Source: Kosakonia sp. H02
Lineage (GTDB): Bacteria; Pseudomonadota; Gammaproteobacteria; Enterobacterales; Enterobacteriaceae
DNA length: 64,000 nt
Direction: 5' to 3'
Assembly (NCBI GenBank): GCA_030704225.1
Contig: CP131915.1
Span: 434,001-498,000 of the forward strand
The translations under genes were made by a program, and so were the position numbers. Below are positions 40,393-49,440 of this stretch, in pieces. Below the pieces are notes generated by a model that had not been told where the DNA came from, did no database searches, and saw only the letters and a program-made list of their open reading frames with translations. The number at the start of each line of letters is the position of its first letter. The first letter of the stretch is position 1.

Positions 40393-40423
40393 AAATAAGG
40401 GCCCTTGCGAGCCCTTATTTTTT
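40393..40423 (+). terminator. Rho-independent terminator after the 145-residue gene
   Basis: AAATAAGGGC-N8-GCCCTTATTT gives a ten-pair stem followed by further T (40418-40423). It begins four bases after the stop. The stem lies at the end of the converging 73-residue gene and may work in both directions. Confidence 0.88.
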
Positions 40424-40643
40424 ACTGCGCCAGCGGAGCGCTAAGCTCGCCAGCCAGGTTATTCTCCATGCGGGCAAAAAAGAACTCTTCGCCTTCGCAC
40501 CAGTAAGACTCAATCGGCATGCTCCTGCTCGCCGCCCCGCCTTCAACCCCTGCCAGCGCCCATGTTACCGACGTTTCGCCGTCATCCACCGTCAAAAATG
40601 CTGACGCGCGCCCGGGTATTAGCACGACCACGATTTTACTCAT
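40422..40643 (-). CDS. Unrecognised small protein of 73 residues
   Basis: It starts MSKIVVVLIPGRASAFLTVD and looks like a small beta-rich domain with GETSVTWALAGVEGG and a tail of EEFFFARMENNLAGELSA. There is no clear signal peptide. The ribosome site is modest (AAGG close to the ATG). The converging terminator at 40393-40423 could serve it. No family is recognised; it is kept because base composition and codon use look genuine and no better frame exists. Confidence 0.55.
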   Translation of the reverse strand: MSKIVVVLIPGRASAFLTVDDGETSVTWALAGVEGGAASRSMPIESYWCEGEEFFFARMENNLAGELSAPLAQ

Positions 40644-40907
40644 TAGCCTTTTTTCCCCTGCCTGATTTTTTAAAAAGCCAGATATTATCGGCGGCCGCCA
40701 TGAATGCTCTATGACAGCATTCAGTGGAAAGAGGCCAACCGGTAAAACTCTGTTTGCGGTATTTTTAAAATATTATTTTCGCCATGCCGCTAATGGCTGT
40801 TGATGATTAAATCAGTTTTAGGTCAGGAACAATAGTCCCCTTATTCACGATAAGATTTACCGCATGCTTTATGGGGTTTTGTCCGCCATCCGTGGCGCGT
40901 ATTTGCC

Positions 40908-42332
40908 TTAATGTTTGATCATCACATGGCGTACCACGGTGTAATCTTCCAGCCCGTATAACGACATATCTTTGCCGTAGCCAGAAAGTTTCTGCCCGCC
41001 GTGGGGCATTTCGCTGACCAGCATGAAATGGGTATTCACCCAGGTGCAGCCATACTGCAAACGCGCGCTCATGCGGTGCGCCCGCCCGACATCCTGCGTC
41101 CAGACCGATGAGGCCAGGCCATATTGCGAATCATTGGCCCAGCCGAGCACCTGCTGCTCATCGTCAAATACCGTGACGCTCACCACCGGGCCAAAGACTT
41201 CGCGCTGCACAATCGCGTCTTCCTGCTTTGCACCAGCCAGCAATGTGGGCTGATAGTAATAACCTGCGCCGTTATGTTTCACACCGCCGGTCACCACCTT
41301 GATATGACCGAGGGCTTTCGCCTCATCCACCGCTTTTGCCACCCGCGCCAGATGCGCGGCGGAACTGAGCGGGCCAAGCTCGGTTGACTCAACATCCGGC
41401 GCACCCATCTTCAGGCTTGCCACGGCGGCACCGAGTTTTTCGACCAATGCGTCATAAATCCCCTTTTGCGCGTAAATGCGACACGCCGCGGTACAATCCT
41501 GCCCGGCATTATAAAAACCGAATGTGCGTACCCCTTCCACCACCGCATCGAGATCGGCATCGTCAAAAACAATTACTGGCGCTTTACCGCCCAGTTCCAT
41601 ATGGGTGCGTTTAATTGACGATGCGGTATGGCCGATGATGTGCTCTCCGGTGGCAATCGATCCGGTGAGCGACACCATGCGCACCTTTTCATGCCCGGTT
41701 AACGGGTCGCCGACGGTCTGCCCGCGGCCAAACAGCACATTCAGCACGCCTGCCGGGAAAATACCTTTCGCCAGCTCCGCCAGTTTTAATGCGGTGAGCG
41801 GCGTGATTTCTGAGGGTTTGATCACCACACAGTTGCCCGCCGCCAGCGCCGGGGCGAGTTTCCACGCTGCCATCATCAGCGGGTAGTTCCACGGCGCAAT
41901 GGAGGCAACCACGCCGAGCGGATCGCGGCGGATCATTGAAGTATGTCCTTCGAGATACTCGCCAGCCGCCAGCCCGTTCAGGCAGCGCGCGGCGCCGGCG
42001 AAGAAGCGAAACACATCCACCACCGCCGGGATTTCATCATTCAGTACGCAGTGCAGCGGTTTGCCACAGTTGAGCGACTCCAGCCGCGCAAAGGTGTCGG
42101 CGTTATCCTCAATCACCTGCGCCAGTTGCAGCAGGCATTCGGCGCGTGCTTTCGGTGTGGTTTGCCCCCACGCGTGAAAGGCGCGATCGGCGGCGTTGAC
42201 GGCAGCATCCACCTGCGCGGCAGAGGCTTCGGCTATCTCCAGCAACACATCACCGGTGGCCGGGTTATAAACGGCCTGTTTCTCGCCCTCGCCGTTAACC
42301 AGTTCTCCATTGATAAACAGTTGATGTTGCAT
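40908..42332 (-). CDS. patD: Gamma-aminobutyraldehyde dehydrogenase PatD (YdcW)
   Basis: This 474-residue NAD-dependent aldehyde dehydrogenase oxidises 4-aminobutanal to GABA in putrescine breakdown. Motifs are intact: PWNYPLMMAAWKLAPALAAG, MELGGKAPVIVFDDAD with the general-base Glu (about residue 247), and GQDCTAACRIYA with the catalytic Cys (about 281). It is the last gene of the ydcS-T-U-V-patD operon, 23 bases after ydcV, the same order as in E. coli. Expression in E. coli depends on sigma-S and nitrogen limitation; no such site was examined in detail here. Confidence 0.94.
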   Translation of the reverse strand: MQHQLFINGELVNGEGEKQAVYNPATGDVLLEIAEASAAQVDAAVNAADRAFHAWGQTTPKARAECLLQLAQVIEDNADTFARLESLNCGKPLHCVLNDEIPAVVDVFRFFAGAARCLNGLAAGEYLEGHTSMIRRDPLGVVASIAPWNYPLMMAAWKLAPALAAGNCVVIKPSEITPLTALKLAELAKGIFPAGVLNVLFGRGQTVGDPLTGHEKVRMVSLTGSIATGEHIIGHTASSIKRTHMELGGKAPVIVFDDADLDAVVEGVRTFGFYNAGQDCTAACRIYAQKGIYDALVEKLGAAVASLKMGAPDVESTELGPLSSAAHLARVAKAVDEAKALGHIKVVTGGVKHNGAGYYYQPTLLAGAKQEDAIVQREVFGPVVSVTVFDDEQQVLGWANDSQYGLASSVWTQDVGRAHRMSARLQYGCTWVNTHFMLVSEMPHGGQKLSGYGKDMSLYGLEDYTVVRHVMIKH

Positions 42333-42355
42333 AGTTCTGTCCTTTTCCAGGTTAA

Positions 42356-43144
42356 TTATCTGTCGGTATCACGGGTCAGCCACCAGGCACCCAGAATCGG
42401 CATGGTCGTTACCAGCATCACCAGCAGCGCGACCACGTTGGTCACCGGCACATCGCGCGGGCGACCAAGCTGGTTTAATAACCACAGCGGCAACGTGCGC
42501 TCATGACCTGCGGTAAAGGTGGTGACAATAATTTCATCAAACGAAAGCGCAAACGCCAGCATGCCGCCCGCCAGTAGCGCCGAACCGAGATTCGGCAGCA
42601 CCACATAACGGAAGGTTTGCCAGCCATCGGCGCCCAAATCCATCGACGCTTCCACCAGGCTCCATGAGGTGCGGCGAAACCGGGCAATCACATTGTTGAA
42701 CACCACCACCACGCAGAACGTGGCATGTCCAACGACAATGGTGAAAAAACCGGGTTCCAGGTTGACGGTTTTGAACGCGGTCAACAGCGCAAGGCCGGTA
42801 ATAATGCCCGGAAGCGCAATCGGCAATAACAGCAACAGCGAAATAGCGTTCTTGCCGAAAAACTCACTGCGCCATAACGCCATTGCAGCAAGCGTGCCAA
42901 GGATCAGGGCGATAACCGTTGCCAGAGCGGCAATTTGCAGTGACAGTGTCACGGCATCAAGGATGTCGCCTCGCGCCGCCGCCACGCTAAACCAGCGCAG
43001 CGTAAAGCCCTGCGGCGGGAAACTGAACGCGGCGTCTTCGGTGTTGAAGGCATAAATAGCGATGATCAAAAGCGGAAAGTGCAGAAAGATAACCCCGCCC
43101 CAGGCGGCGATTTTGAGTAATAACGGTGCGCGCTCAGAGTGCAT
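42356..43144 (-). CDS. ydcV: ABC transporter permease YdcV
   Basis: This 262-residue inner-membrane permease of the PotC type has about six helices and the EAA-like loop VEASMDLGADGWQTFRYVVLP. The N-terminus MHSERAPLLLKIAAWGGVIF is near identical to E. coli YdcV. Its start overlaps the ydcU stop by 11 bases. With YdcS, T and U it forms a putative spermidine/putrescine-type importer that supplies polyamine-derived substrate to PatD. Confidence 0.93.
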   Translation of the reverse strand: MHSERAPLLLKIAAWGGVIFLHFPLLIIAIYAFNTEDAAFSFPPQGFTLRWFSVAAARGDILDAVTLSLQIAALATVIALILGTLAAMALWRSEFFGKNAISLLLLLPIALPGIITGLALLTAFKTVNLEPGFFTIVVGHATFCVVVVFNNVIARFRRTSWSLVEASMDLGADGWQTFRYVVLPNLGSALLAGGMLAFALSFDEIIVTTFTAGHERTLPLWLLNQLGRPRDVPVTNVVALLVMLVTTMPILGAWWLTRDTDR

Positions 43145-44033
43145 CGAACGCTCCCAGGCGTTTCACAAACGCCAGATAAAGGGCAATCAACACCATCGGC
43201 ACAAGGGTAAACGCGGCGGCCATCGGTATATTGCCAATCGCCCCCTGCTGCGAATAGACCATGTTGCCAATAAAATAGCCCGGCGGGCCAACCAGTTGCG
43301 GGACGATAAAGTCCCCCAGCGTCAGCGAGAAGGTGAAAATCGACCCCGCCGCCACACCCGGTATCGCCAGCGGCAACACCACATAACGGAATGTCTGGCG
43401 TGGATACGCGCCTAAATCCGCCGAAGCCTGTAACAGCGATGGCGGCAAACGCTCCAGTGCGGCCTGAACCGGCAGGATCATAAACGGCAGCCAGATATAG
43501 ACGAACACCAGAAAACGCCCCAGCCCGGAAGTGGACAAGGTACTTCCGCCGACCACAGGTAAGGTCAGAAAAGCGGACAACAGCGGCTCCAGCCCCAGAT
43601 GCGTTAAAAACCACTGGGCGACGCCATCGCGCGCCAGCAACAGGGTCCAGGCATAGGCTTTGACGATATAGCTCGCCCACATTGGCAGCATCACCGCGAT
43701 ATAAAAGAAAGCCTTCCATTTACCCACCGCATAGCGCGCCATATACCACGCCATCGGAAAAGCCAGAATGGCACTCGCCACCGTCACCGCAATCGCCATT
43801 GTCAGGGTGCGAAGAATGATGTCGTAATTCGCCGGGTTGAACAGTGCATACAGGTTTGCCAGCGTCAGATCGGGCGTCACCGACATGGTGAAATCATCGA
43901 AGGTGTAGAAACCCTGCCACAACAGCGTCAGCAGCGAACCCAGGTAGACAATGCCGAACCACATCAGCGGGCCGAGTAACAAAAGCAGCAGCCCGAACAG
44001 TGGCTTACGCCAGAAGAAACCGCTCAGGCTCAT
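43134..44033 (-). CDS. ydcU: ABC transporter permease YdcU
   Basis: This 299-residue permease of the PotB type has hydrophobic segments LFGLLLLLLGPLMWFGIVYL and MAIAVTVASAILAFPMAWYM, with the EAA-type loop LQASADLGAYPRQTFRYVVLP. The frame stays open well into ydcT, but the ATG at 44033 (MSLSGFFWRK) begins one base after the ydcT stop and matches the family start. It pairs with YdcV as the channel of the importer. Confidence 0.93.
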   Translation of the reverse strand: MSLSGFFWRKPLFGLLLLLLGPLMWFGIVYLGSLLTLLWQGFYTFDDFTMSVTPDLTLANLYALFNPANYDIILRTLTMAIAVTVASAILAFPMAWYMARYAVGKWKAFFYIAVMLPMWASYIVKAYAWTLLLARDGVAQWFLTHLGLEPLLSAFLTLPVVGGSTLSTSGLGRFLVFVYIWLPFMILPVQAALERLPPSLLQASADLGAYPRQTFRYVVLPLAIPGVAAGSIFTFSLTLGDFIVPQLVGPPGYFIGNMVYSQQGAIGNIPMAAAFTLVPMVLIALYLAFVKRLGAFDAL

Positions 44034-44034
44034 T

Positions 44035-45048
44035 TCACCCTGCTCCTTGTAACGGCACCATCGCGTCCCGCGACCAGGACACCCGCACCGGCTGGCCTGG
44101 CGCGAGGGTTTCTGGCAATAGCGCATCGGAGAGATTCGCCTGGCTGACGAGTAATTTCTCCCCCTGTTCCAGCGCCAGTTCGAAACGCGTCGCCGCGCCC
44201 TGGTATTGCACCGCCTGCACCACGGCATTCACTTCAATTTCCCCCGGTGCGTTAAGGCGAATATGTTCCGGGCGCAACGAGTAGATGCCGTTCATGCCGC
44301 AGAGTTTGCTCGCCAGTTCGGCGTCAAACACATTGGACGTGCCGACAAAGCCCGCGACAAACGGCGTTCGCGGGCGCAGATAGAGTTCGCGCGGGGTATC
44401 TATCTGCTCAATTTTGCCGTTGTTGAACACCGCCACGCGATCGGACATCGACAGCGCTTCGCCCTGATCGTGGGTAACAAAAATAAAGGTGATGCCGAGA
44501 TCCTGTTGCAGCTTTTTCAGCTCCAGTTGCATCTGCTCGCGCAGTTTCAAATCCAGCGCGCCGAGCGGTTCGTCAAGCAATAACACCCGTGGCGCATTAA
44601 CCAGCGCGCGGGCAATCGCCACCCGCTGGCGCTGGCCGCCGGAAAGTTGCGAAGGTTTGCGGGTATGGACAAAACCGAGCGCTACTTTCTCCAGCGCTTC
44701 GCGAGCGCGGGCGTGGCGCTGTTTTTTATCGACGCCTTTCACCATCAACCCGTAGGCGACGTTATCGAGGATCGACATATGCGGGAACAGCGCATAATCC
44801 TGAAAGACGGTATTCACGTCGCGCTGCCAGGGCGGCAGTTCGCTCGCCTCGCGGCCAAAAATGCGGATCGCCCCGCCGCTCAGTTGCTCAAACCCGGCGA
44901 TAAGGCGCAGGCAGGTGGTTTTGCCGGAGCCGGACGGCCCCAGCATGGAGAAAAATTCCCCGTCGTTAACGGCGATGGTTACACCGTCAACCGCGCGGAT
45001 GTCACCATAATTTCTTGAAACATCCAGAAACTCAACGGCATAGGTCAT
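44035..45048 (-). CDS. ydcT: ABC transporter ATP-binding protein YdcT
   Basis: This 337-residue ATPase of the PotA/spermidine-putrescine type has Walker A GPSGSGKTT (about 39-47), signature LSGGQRQRVAIARAL, Walker B VLLLDEPLGALD, the switch His in FVTHDQGEALSMSD, and a C-terminal TOBE-like regulatory domain (about 250-337). It energises YdcUV and follows ydcS by 17 bases. Confidence 0.94.
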   Translation of the reverse strand: MTYAVEFLDVSRNYGDIRAVDGVTIAVNDGEFFSMLGPSGSGKTTCLRLIAGFEQLSGGAIRIFGREASELPPWQRDVNTVFQDYALFPHMSILDNVAYGLMVKGVDKKQRHARAREALEKVALGFVHTRKPSQLSGGQRQRVAIARALVNAPRVLLLDEPLGALDLKLREQMQLELKKLQQDLGITFIFVTHDQGEALSMSDRVAVFNNGKIEQIDTPRELYLRPRTPFVAGFVGTSNVFDAELASKLCGMNGIYSLRPEHIRLNAPGEIEVNAVVQAVQYQGAATRFELALEQGEKLLVSQANLSDALLPETLAPGQPVRVSWSRDAMVPLQGAG

Positions 45049-45065
45049 GCTTCGCTCCCGGCAGA

Positions 45066-46208
45066 TTAACGGCCGCCCATAATGGCGATGTAATCCTGCG
45101 TCCAGCGGCTGTAAGGTACATATTTGCCCCCTTCAGCAACCGGCGTTTTCCAGAAAGCTATCTTGTCAAAGAAGCTGTAGCCGTTGGTTTCACAGCCTTT
45201 GTCACCCAAAAGCGGGCTGGCTTTACACCCTTGCGGCACCACCGGTAATGAACCAAACCAGGCGGCGACATCGCCCTGCACTTTCGGCGTCAGCGACCAG
45301 TTCATCCACTTGTAGGCGCAGTTCGGGTGTTTGGCCTGCGCGTGCAGCATGGTGGTATCGGCCCAGCCAGTGACCCCTTCTTTCGGGAACACGGTAGCGA
45401 TCGGCTGGTTTTCGCCTTTCAACGCATTCGCCTGGTACGGCCAGGCGCTGGACGCGACCACGCCTTCGTTTTTGAAGTCGCTCATCTGCACCGTGGTGTC
45501 ATGCCAGTAACGGTGAATCAACTGATGCTGATCGCGCAGGGTTTTCAGCACGGCCTGATACTGCGCTTCGGTAAGCTGATAAGGATCGTTAATGCCGAGC
45601 TGCGGCTGCGTGGCTTTTAAATACAACGCCGCATCGGCGATATAGATGGGCCCGTCATACGCCTGGACGCGGCCTTTATTGCTTTTGCCATCCGGCAGGT
45701 TTTGTTGCACAAACACCACGGCCCAGCTATCCGGCGGGGTCGGAAACGTCTTGGTATTGTACATCAGCAGGTTCGGCCCCCACTGGTACGGCGTGCCGTA
45801 GACTTTGCCGTCGACGTTAAACCATGCGCCTTTCACCAGTTTTTCATCGAGGGTGTTCCAGTTCGGGATAAGCGCGGTGTTAATCGGCTGCACGCGCTTG
45901 CCCATAATCAGGCGCAGGGAGGCATCACCGGAGGCGGTCACCAGGTCGTAGCCGCCTTTTGCCATCAGGCTCACCATCTCATCAGAGGTGGCGGCGGTTT
46001 TCACGTTCACCGCGCAGCCAGTCTCTTTTTCAAACGGGGTGACCCAGTCGTACTGTTTATCGGTCTGGCCGCGTTCGATATACCCCGGCCAGGCGATAAT
46101 ATCCAGCCGCCCTTCTCCTTTTCCCACGTCGGTTGGCTCGGCGGCGTGCGCGGTCATTATTGTCAGACTCAGCGCGCACAGGCTGCTGCGGGCAAATTGC
46201 TTGCTCAT
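45066..46208 (-). CDS. ydcS: Periplasmic binding protein / PHB synthase YdcS
   Basis: This 380-residue protein has a signal peptide ending around THA|AEP (about 22). The mature chain is a PotD-like solute-binding protein (RLDIIAWPGYIERGQTD, GAWFNVDGKVYGTPYQWGPN, DLVTASGDASLRL). E. coli YdcS is reported both as an ABC binding protein and as a polyhydroxybutyrate synthase linked to competence. It contains paired cysteines in CKASPLLGDKGC. It is the first gene of the ydcSTUV-patD operon; the promoter must lie in the 161 bases up to ydcR. Confidence 0.93.
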   Translation of the reverse strand: MSKQFARSSLCALSLTIMTAHAAEPTDVGKGEGRLDIIAWPGYIERGQTDKQYDWVTPFEKETGCAVNVKTAATSDEMVSLMAKGGYDLVTASGDASLRLIMGKRVQPINTALIPNWNTLDEKLVKGAWFNVDGKVYGTPYQWGPNLLMYNTKTFPTPPDSWAVVFVQQNLPDGKSNKGRVQAYDGPIYIADAALYLKATQPQLGINDPYQLTEAQYQAVLKTLRDQHQLIHRYWHDTTVQMSDFKNEGVVASSAWPYQANALKGENQPIATVFPKEGVTGWADTTMLHAQAKHPNCAYKWMNWSLTPKVQGDVAAWFGSLPVVPQGCKASPLLGDKGCETNGYSFFDKIAFWKTPVAEGGKYVPYSRWTQDYIAIMGGR

Positions 46209-46369
46209 TATTTTTACTCCTTTCGGAATGAAGAATGTGCGGCAGCCATGCCGTAGAAATGTCTCCTATTTTTAAAATAGACGTAGCGGAAAGGCAAAGG
46301 GTTAGCTCAGCGCGTTATCTGTGTTGTTATTCACATTTCATATGAATAACAACAAACGAAGCGCGGAAA

Positions 46370-47788
46370 TTAATGACCGGAGGATTGCATCATCTGGCGA
46401 ATTAGCTCGCCGAGGCGGATCACGGCACGCTCCTCTTTTTCACCCCACGCCCACGCGCAGTTAAAGCGGAAAAAGGACCGCCAGTTATCGGAGGTGGAAA
46501 ACATTTTGCCCGGCGCGATGCTGATATGGTGCGCCAGCGCAAGCTGGCTCAGCTCGCCGGCATCCAGCCCATTGGGTAATTCCAGCCATAAAAAATAGCC
46601 GCTTTCGTTACGGTAAATTTTCACCTCCGGTGGCAGATGGCGTAACAGCGCCTGCCAGGCCAGGTGTTTACGCTCGGCAAGCTGGCGGCGCAGGCGGCGC
46701 AAATGGGCGTCGTAATGGTGGGTGGAGAGATAATCGACCAGCGCCAGTTGCAAGGGTGAACTGGTCGATAAGGTGCTCATCAGTTGTAACTGCTGAATGC
46801 GCCGCGCATGGCGACCGGCGGCAACCCAGCCGACGCGAAACCCGGCGACCAGGCATTTGGAAAATGACGAACAGTGCAGCGTCATATCCTGTTTATCCCA
46901 GGCTTTGGCCGGCAGCGGCTGTTCGCGCCCGTAATACAACTCGCTGTAAACATCATCTTCAATCAGCGTGACATTATGCGCCGCCAGCAGTTCAACCAGC
47001 CGGGCTTTCTTTTCTGGGCTTAAGGTGAAGCCGAGCGGGTTCTGGCTGTTGGTCATCAGCCAGCAGGCTTTCACCGGATAGTCCGCCAGTACCTGCGCCA
47101 GCGCATCGAGATCGACACCCTCTTTCACATCCGTTGGCACCGACAGCGCTTTCAGTTTTAACCGTTCGAGTGCCTGTAACGCGCCGTAGAAACAGGGGCT
47201 TTCAATAATCACCCAGTCGCCCGGTTCAGTCACCGCCTGCAAACTCAGATTCAACGCTTCCAGTGCGCCTGCGGTAATGACGATTTCATCGGGTGAAATA
47301 TTCATGCCCTGGCGGGCGTAGCGCCGGGCAATGGTGTGGCGTAACTGGTTGTTGCCCGGCGGCAGGTTTTCAATCACGCTCATCGCCGCCGCGCTTTTGC
47401 TTACTTTCGCCAGCGACCGGTTAAGCTGCGGCATCGGAAACAGCTTCGGGTCAGGAAAGGCCGAACCAAACGGCAGCACCGAGGCGTCACAACTTGCCTG
47501 CAATACATCGAAAATATAGGTATTGATATCGACGGCTTCATCGCGCATGACCTGCGCCGCCGGAGCGCGGGGTAAACCGGGCGTGGGCGTAACAAAATAG
47601 CCCGATTGCGGCCGGGCAATCACTCGCCCCTGGCTTTCCAGCAACTGATAAGCGTGGCCGACAGTCATAAAACTCAGCCCGCTGCTGGCAACCTGTTCGC
47701 GCAGCGAGGGCAGCTTTTCACCCGGCCGCCAGACGCCAAGCTCAATTTGTTCACTGATTTGCTGCGCCAGGCGCTGGTATTTTTTCAT
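46370..47788 (-). CDS. ydcR: MocR/PdxR-type GntR-aminotransferase regulator YdcR
   Basis: This 472-residue chimeric regulator has an N-terminal GntR winged helix (about 1-68: RLAQQISEQIELGVWRPGEKL, then LSFMTVGHAYQLLESQGRV) and a C-terminal fold-type I aminotransferase-like domain that should bind PLP. The PLP-lysine lies in SSFSKCLVAGFRVGW. The ATG at 47788 (MKKYQRL) matches E. coli YdcR; an upstream in-frame start exists. It lies immediately upstream of ydcSTUV-patD in the same direction and is its probable regulator. Confidence 0.93.
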   Translation of the reverse strand: MKKYQRLAQQISEQIELGVWRPGEKLPSLREQVASSGLSFMTVGHAYQLLESQGRVIARPQSGYFVTPTPGLPRAPAAQVMRDEAVDINTYIFDVLQASCDASVLPFGSAFPDPKLFPMPQLNRSLAKVSKSAAAMSVIENLPPGNNQLRHTIARRYARQGMNISPDEIVITAGALEALNLSLQAVTEPGDWVIIESPCFYGALQALERLKLKALSVPTDVKEGVDLDALAQVLADYPVKACWLMTNSQNPLGFTLSPEKKARLVELLAAHNVTLIEDDVYSELYYGREQPLPAKAWDKQDMTLHCSSFSKCLVAGFRVGWVAAGRHARRIQQLQLMSTLSTSSPLQLALVDYLSTHHYDAHLRRLRRQLAERKHLAWQALLRHLPPEVKIYRNESGYFLWLELPNGLDAGELSQLALAHHISIAPGKMFSTSDNWRSFFRFNCAWAWGEKEERAVIRLGELIRQMMQSSGH

Positions 47789-48036
47789 GGTTTTCACGTC
47801 ACAGAAACACCGCGCTATCATGGCACGCCACACCGCCAGTGGCTATATCAGTTTGTGTTATCCCGGCGGTAACGCCGCACTGTTATAGAAAATTTTTCCC
47901 GCTTCGTCTGGACTATCTCAGAACCTGCCATAACCTTGTAAAGAACTGTTATGCGTAGATTGCCGTTAATTGTCTCTGCAAATTAGCGCGTGCGCTCATT
48001 AACATTAACGCCACAACATTGATTCTGAGGATGTGC

Positions 48037-49440
48037 ATGTTTGGTCTAGATGCGTTTTACCTGGCGAGGATCCAGTTCGCCTTCACGGTCTCTTTTCACA
48101 TAATCTTCCCCGCGATCACCATCGGGCTCGCCAGCTATCTTGCGGTCCTGGAAGGTCTGTGGCTGAAAACCCGCAACCCGGACTGGCGCACACTGTATCA
48201 CTTCTGGTCGAAGATCTTTGCCGTTAACTTCGGCATGGGCGTGGTCTCCGGTCTGGTGATGGCGTACCAGTTTGGCACCAACTGGAGCGGCTTTTCCCAG
48301 TTCGCGGGCAGCATTACCGGGCCACTGCTCACCTATGAGGTACTGACGGCCTTCTTCCTGGAAGCGGGTTTTCTCGGCGTGATGCTGTTTGGCTGGAATA
48401 AAGTTGGCCCTGGGCTGCACTTTCTCTCAACCTGCATGGTGGCGCTGGGCACGATTATGTCCACCTTCTGGATCCTGGCGTCAAACAGCTGGATGCATAC
48501 GCCGCAGGGCTTCGCTATCGAAAATGGTCAAGTGGTGCCGGTGGACTGGTTCGCGGTGATTTTCAACCCGTCATTCCCCTACCGCCTGATGCATATGTCG
48601 ATTGCGGCCTTCCTCAGTAGCGCCCTGTTTGTCGGCGCGTCTGCGGCCTGGCATCTGCTGCGCGGCAACGACACACCGGCTATCCGCAAAATGTTCTCCA
48701 TGGCGATGTGGATGGCGCTGGTTGTGGCGCCGATTCAGGCGATGGTCGGCGATATGCACGGGTTGAATACGCTCGAGCATCAGCCAGCAAAAATTGCCGC
48801 TATTGAAGGCCACTGGGAGAACCCGCCGGGTGAAGCGACGCCGCTGCTGCTGTTTGGCCTGCCGGATATGGAAGAAGAACGCACGCGTTACGCCGTGGAA
48901 ATCCCGGCGCTGGGTAGCCTTATTCTGACGCACAGTCTGGATAAACAGGTTCCGGCATTAAAAGATTTTCCGAAAGAGGATCGTCCTTACTCGCCGATTG
49001 TGTTCTGGTCGTTTCGCATTATGGTCGGGCTTGGCGTGTTGATGATTGGTCTTGGCGTCGCCGCGCTGTGGCTGCGTTTCAGAAACCGGCTTTATCAATC
49101 GCGACCCTTTTTGCATTTTGCGCTCTGGATGGGGCCTGCGGGGTTAATCGCCATCCTTGCCGGTTGGGTGACCACGGAAGTGGGCCGCCAGCCCTGGGTA
49201 GTGTACGGGTTGTTGCGCACGGTTGATGCGGTTTCCGCCCACGGCGATCTGCAAATGAGCCTCAGTTTGCTGGCCTTCTTCGTGGTCTACTGTTCGGTCT
49301 TCGGCGTGGGTTACAGCTATATGGTGCGCTTGATCACCAAAGGTCCACAGGTGAGCGACGAACATGCGACCCAGGGCACCCCGGCACGTCCGCTTTCTGC
49401 GGCAGGTGAACGTCTCCCGGCTGATGAGGATGATAAATAA
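48037..49440 (+). CDS. CIO-type cytochrome bd ubiquinol oxidase subunit I
   Basis: This 467-residue inner-membrane protein is subunit I of a bd-type terminal oxidase that oxidises quinol and reduces oxygen. An early His (about residue 21, FTVSFHIIFP), the second heme ligand region FNPSFPYRLMHMSIAAF and the conserved GRQPW motif near the C-terminus are present. The Q-loop is short, as in cyanide-insensitive (CioA) oxidases, rather than the long E. coli CydA form. The ATG at 48037 is six bases after GAGG. It overlaps subunit II by one base, and a DUF2474 third subunit follows. It is divergent from ydcR. Confidence 0.92.
   Translation: MFGLDAFYLARIQFAFTVSFHIIFPAITIGLASYLAVLEGLWLKTRNPDWRTLYHFWSKIFAVNFGMGVVSGLVMAYQFGTNWSGFSQFAGSITGPLLTYEVLTAFFLEAGFLGVMLFGWNKVGPGLHFLSTCMVALGTIMSTFWILASNSWMHTPQGFAIENGQVVPVDWFAVIFNPSFPYRLMHMSIAAFLSSALFVGASAAWHLLRGNDTPAIRKMFSMAMWMALVVAPIQAMVGDMHGLNTLEHQPAKIAAIEGHWENPPGEATPLLLFGLPDMEEERTRYAVEIPALGSLILTHSLDKQVPALKDFPKEDRPYSPIVFWSFRIMVGLGVLMIGLGVAALWLRFRNRLYQSRPFLHFALWMGPAGLIAILAGWVTTEVGRQPWVVYGLLRTVDAVSAHGDLQMSLSLLAFFVVYCSVFGVGYSYMVRLITKGPQVSDEHATQGTPARPLSAAGERLPADEDDK

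Noticed and set aside
40884..40897. Small hairpin CGCCA-TCCG-TGGCG after patD as a terminator
   Set aside because: Only five base pairs and no T run on the patD strand; too weak to call.
44034..44228. N-terminal extension of ydcU into ydcT
   Set aside because: The extension is Arg/Cys-rich and out of frame with the clear ydcT coding sequence. The ATG at 44033 gives the normal YdcU start.
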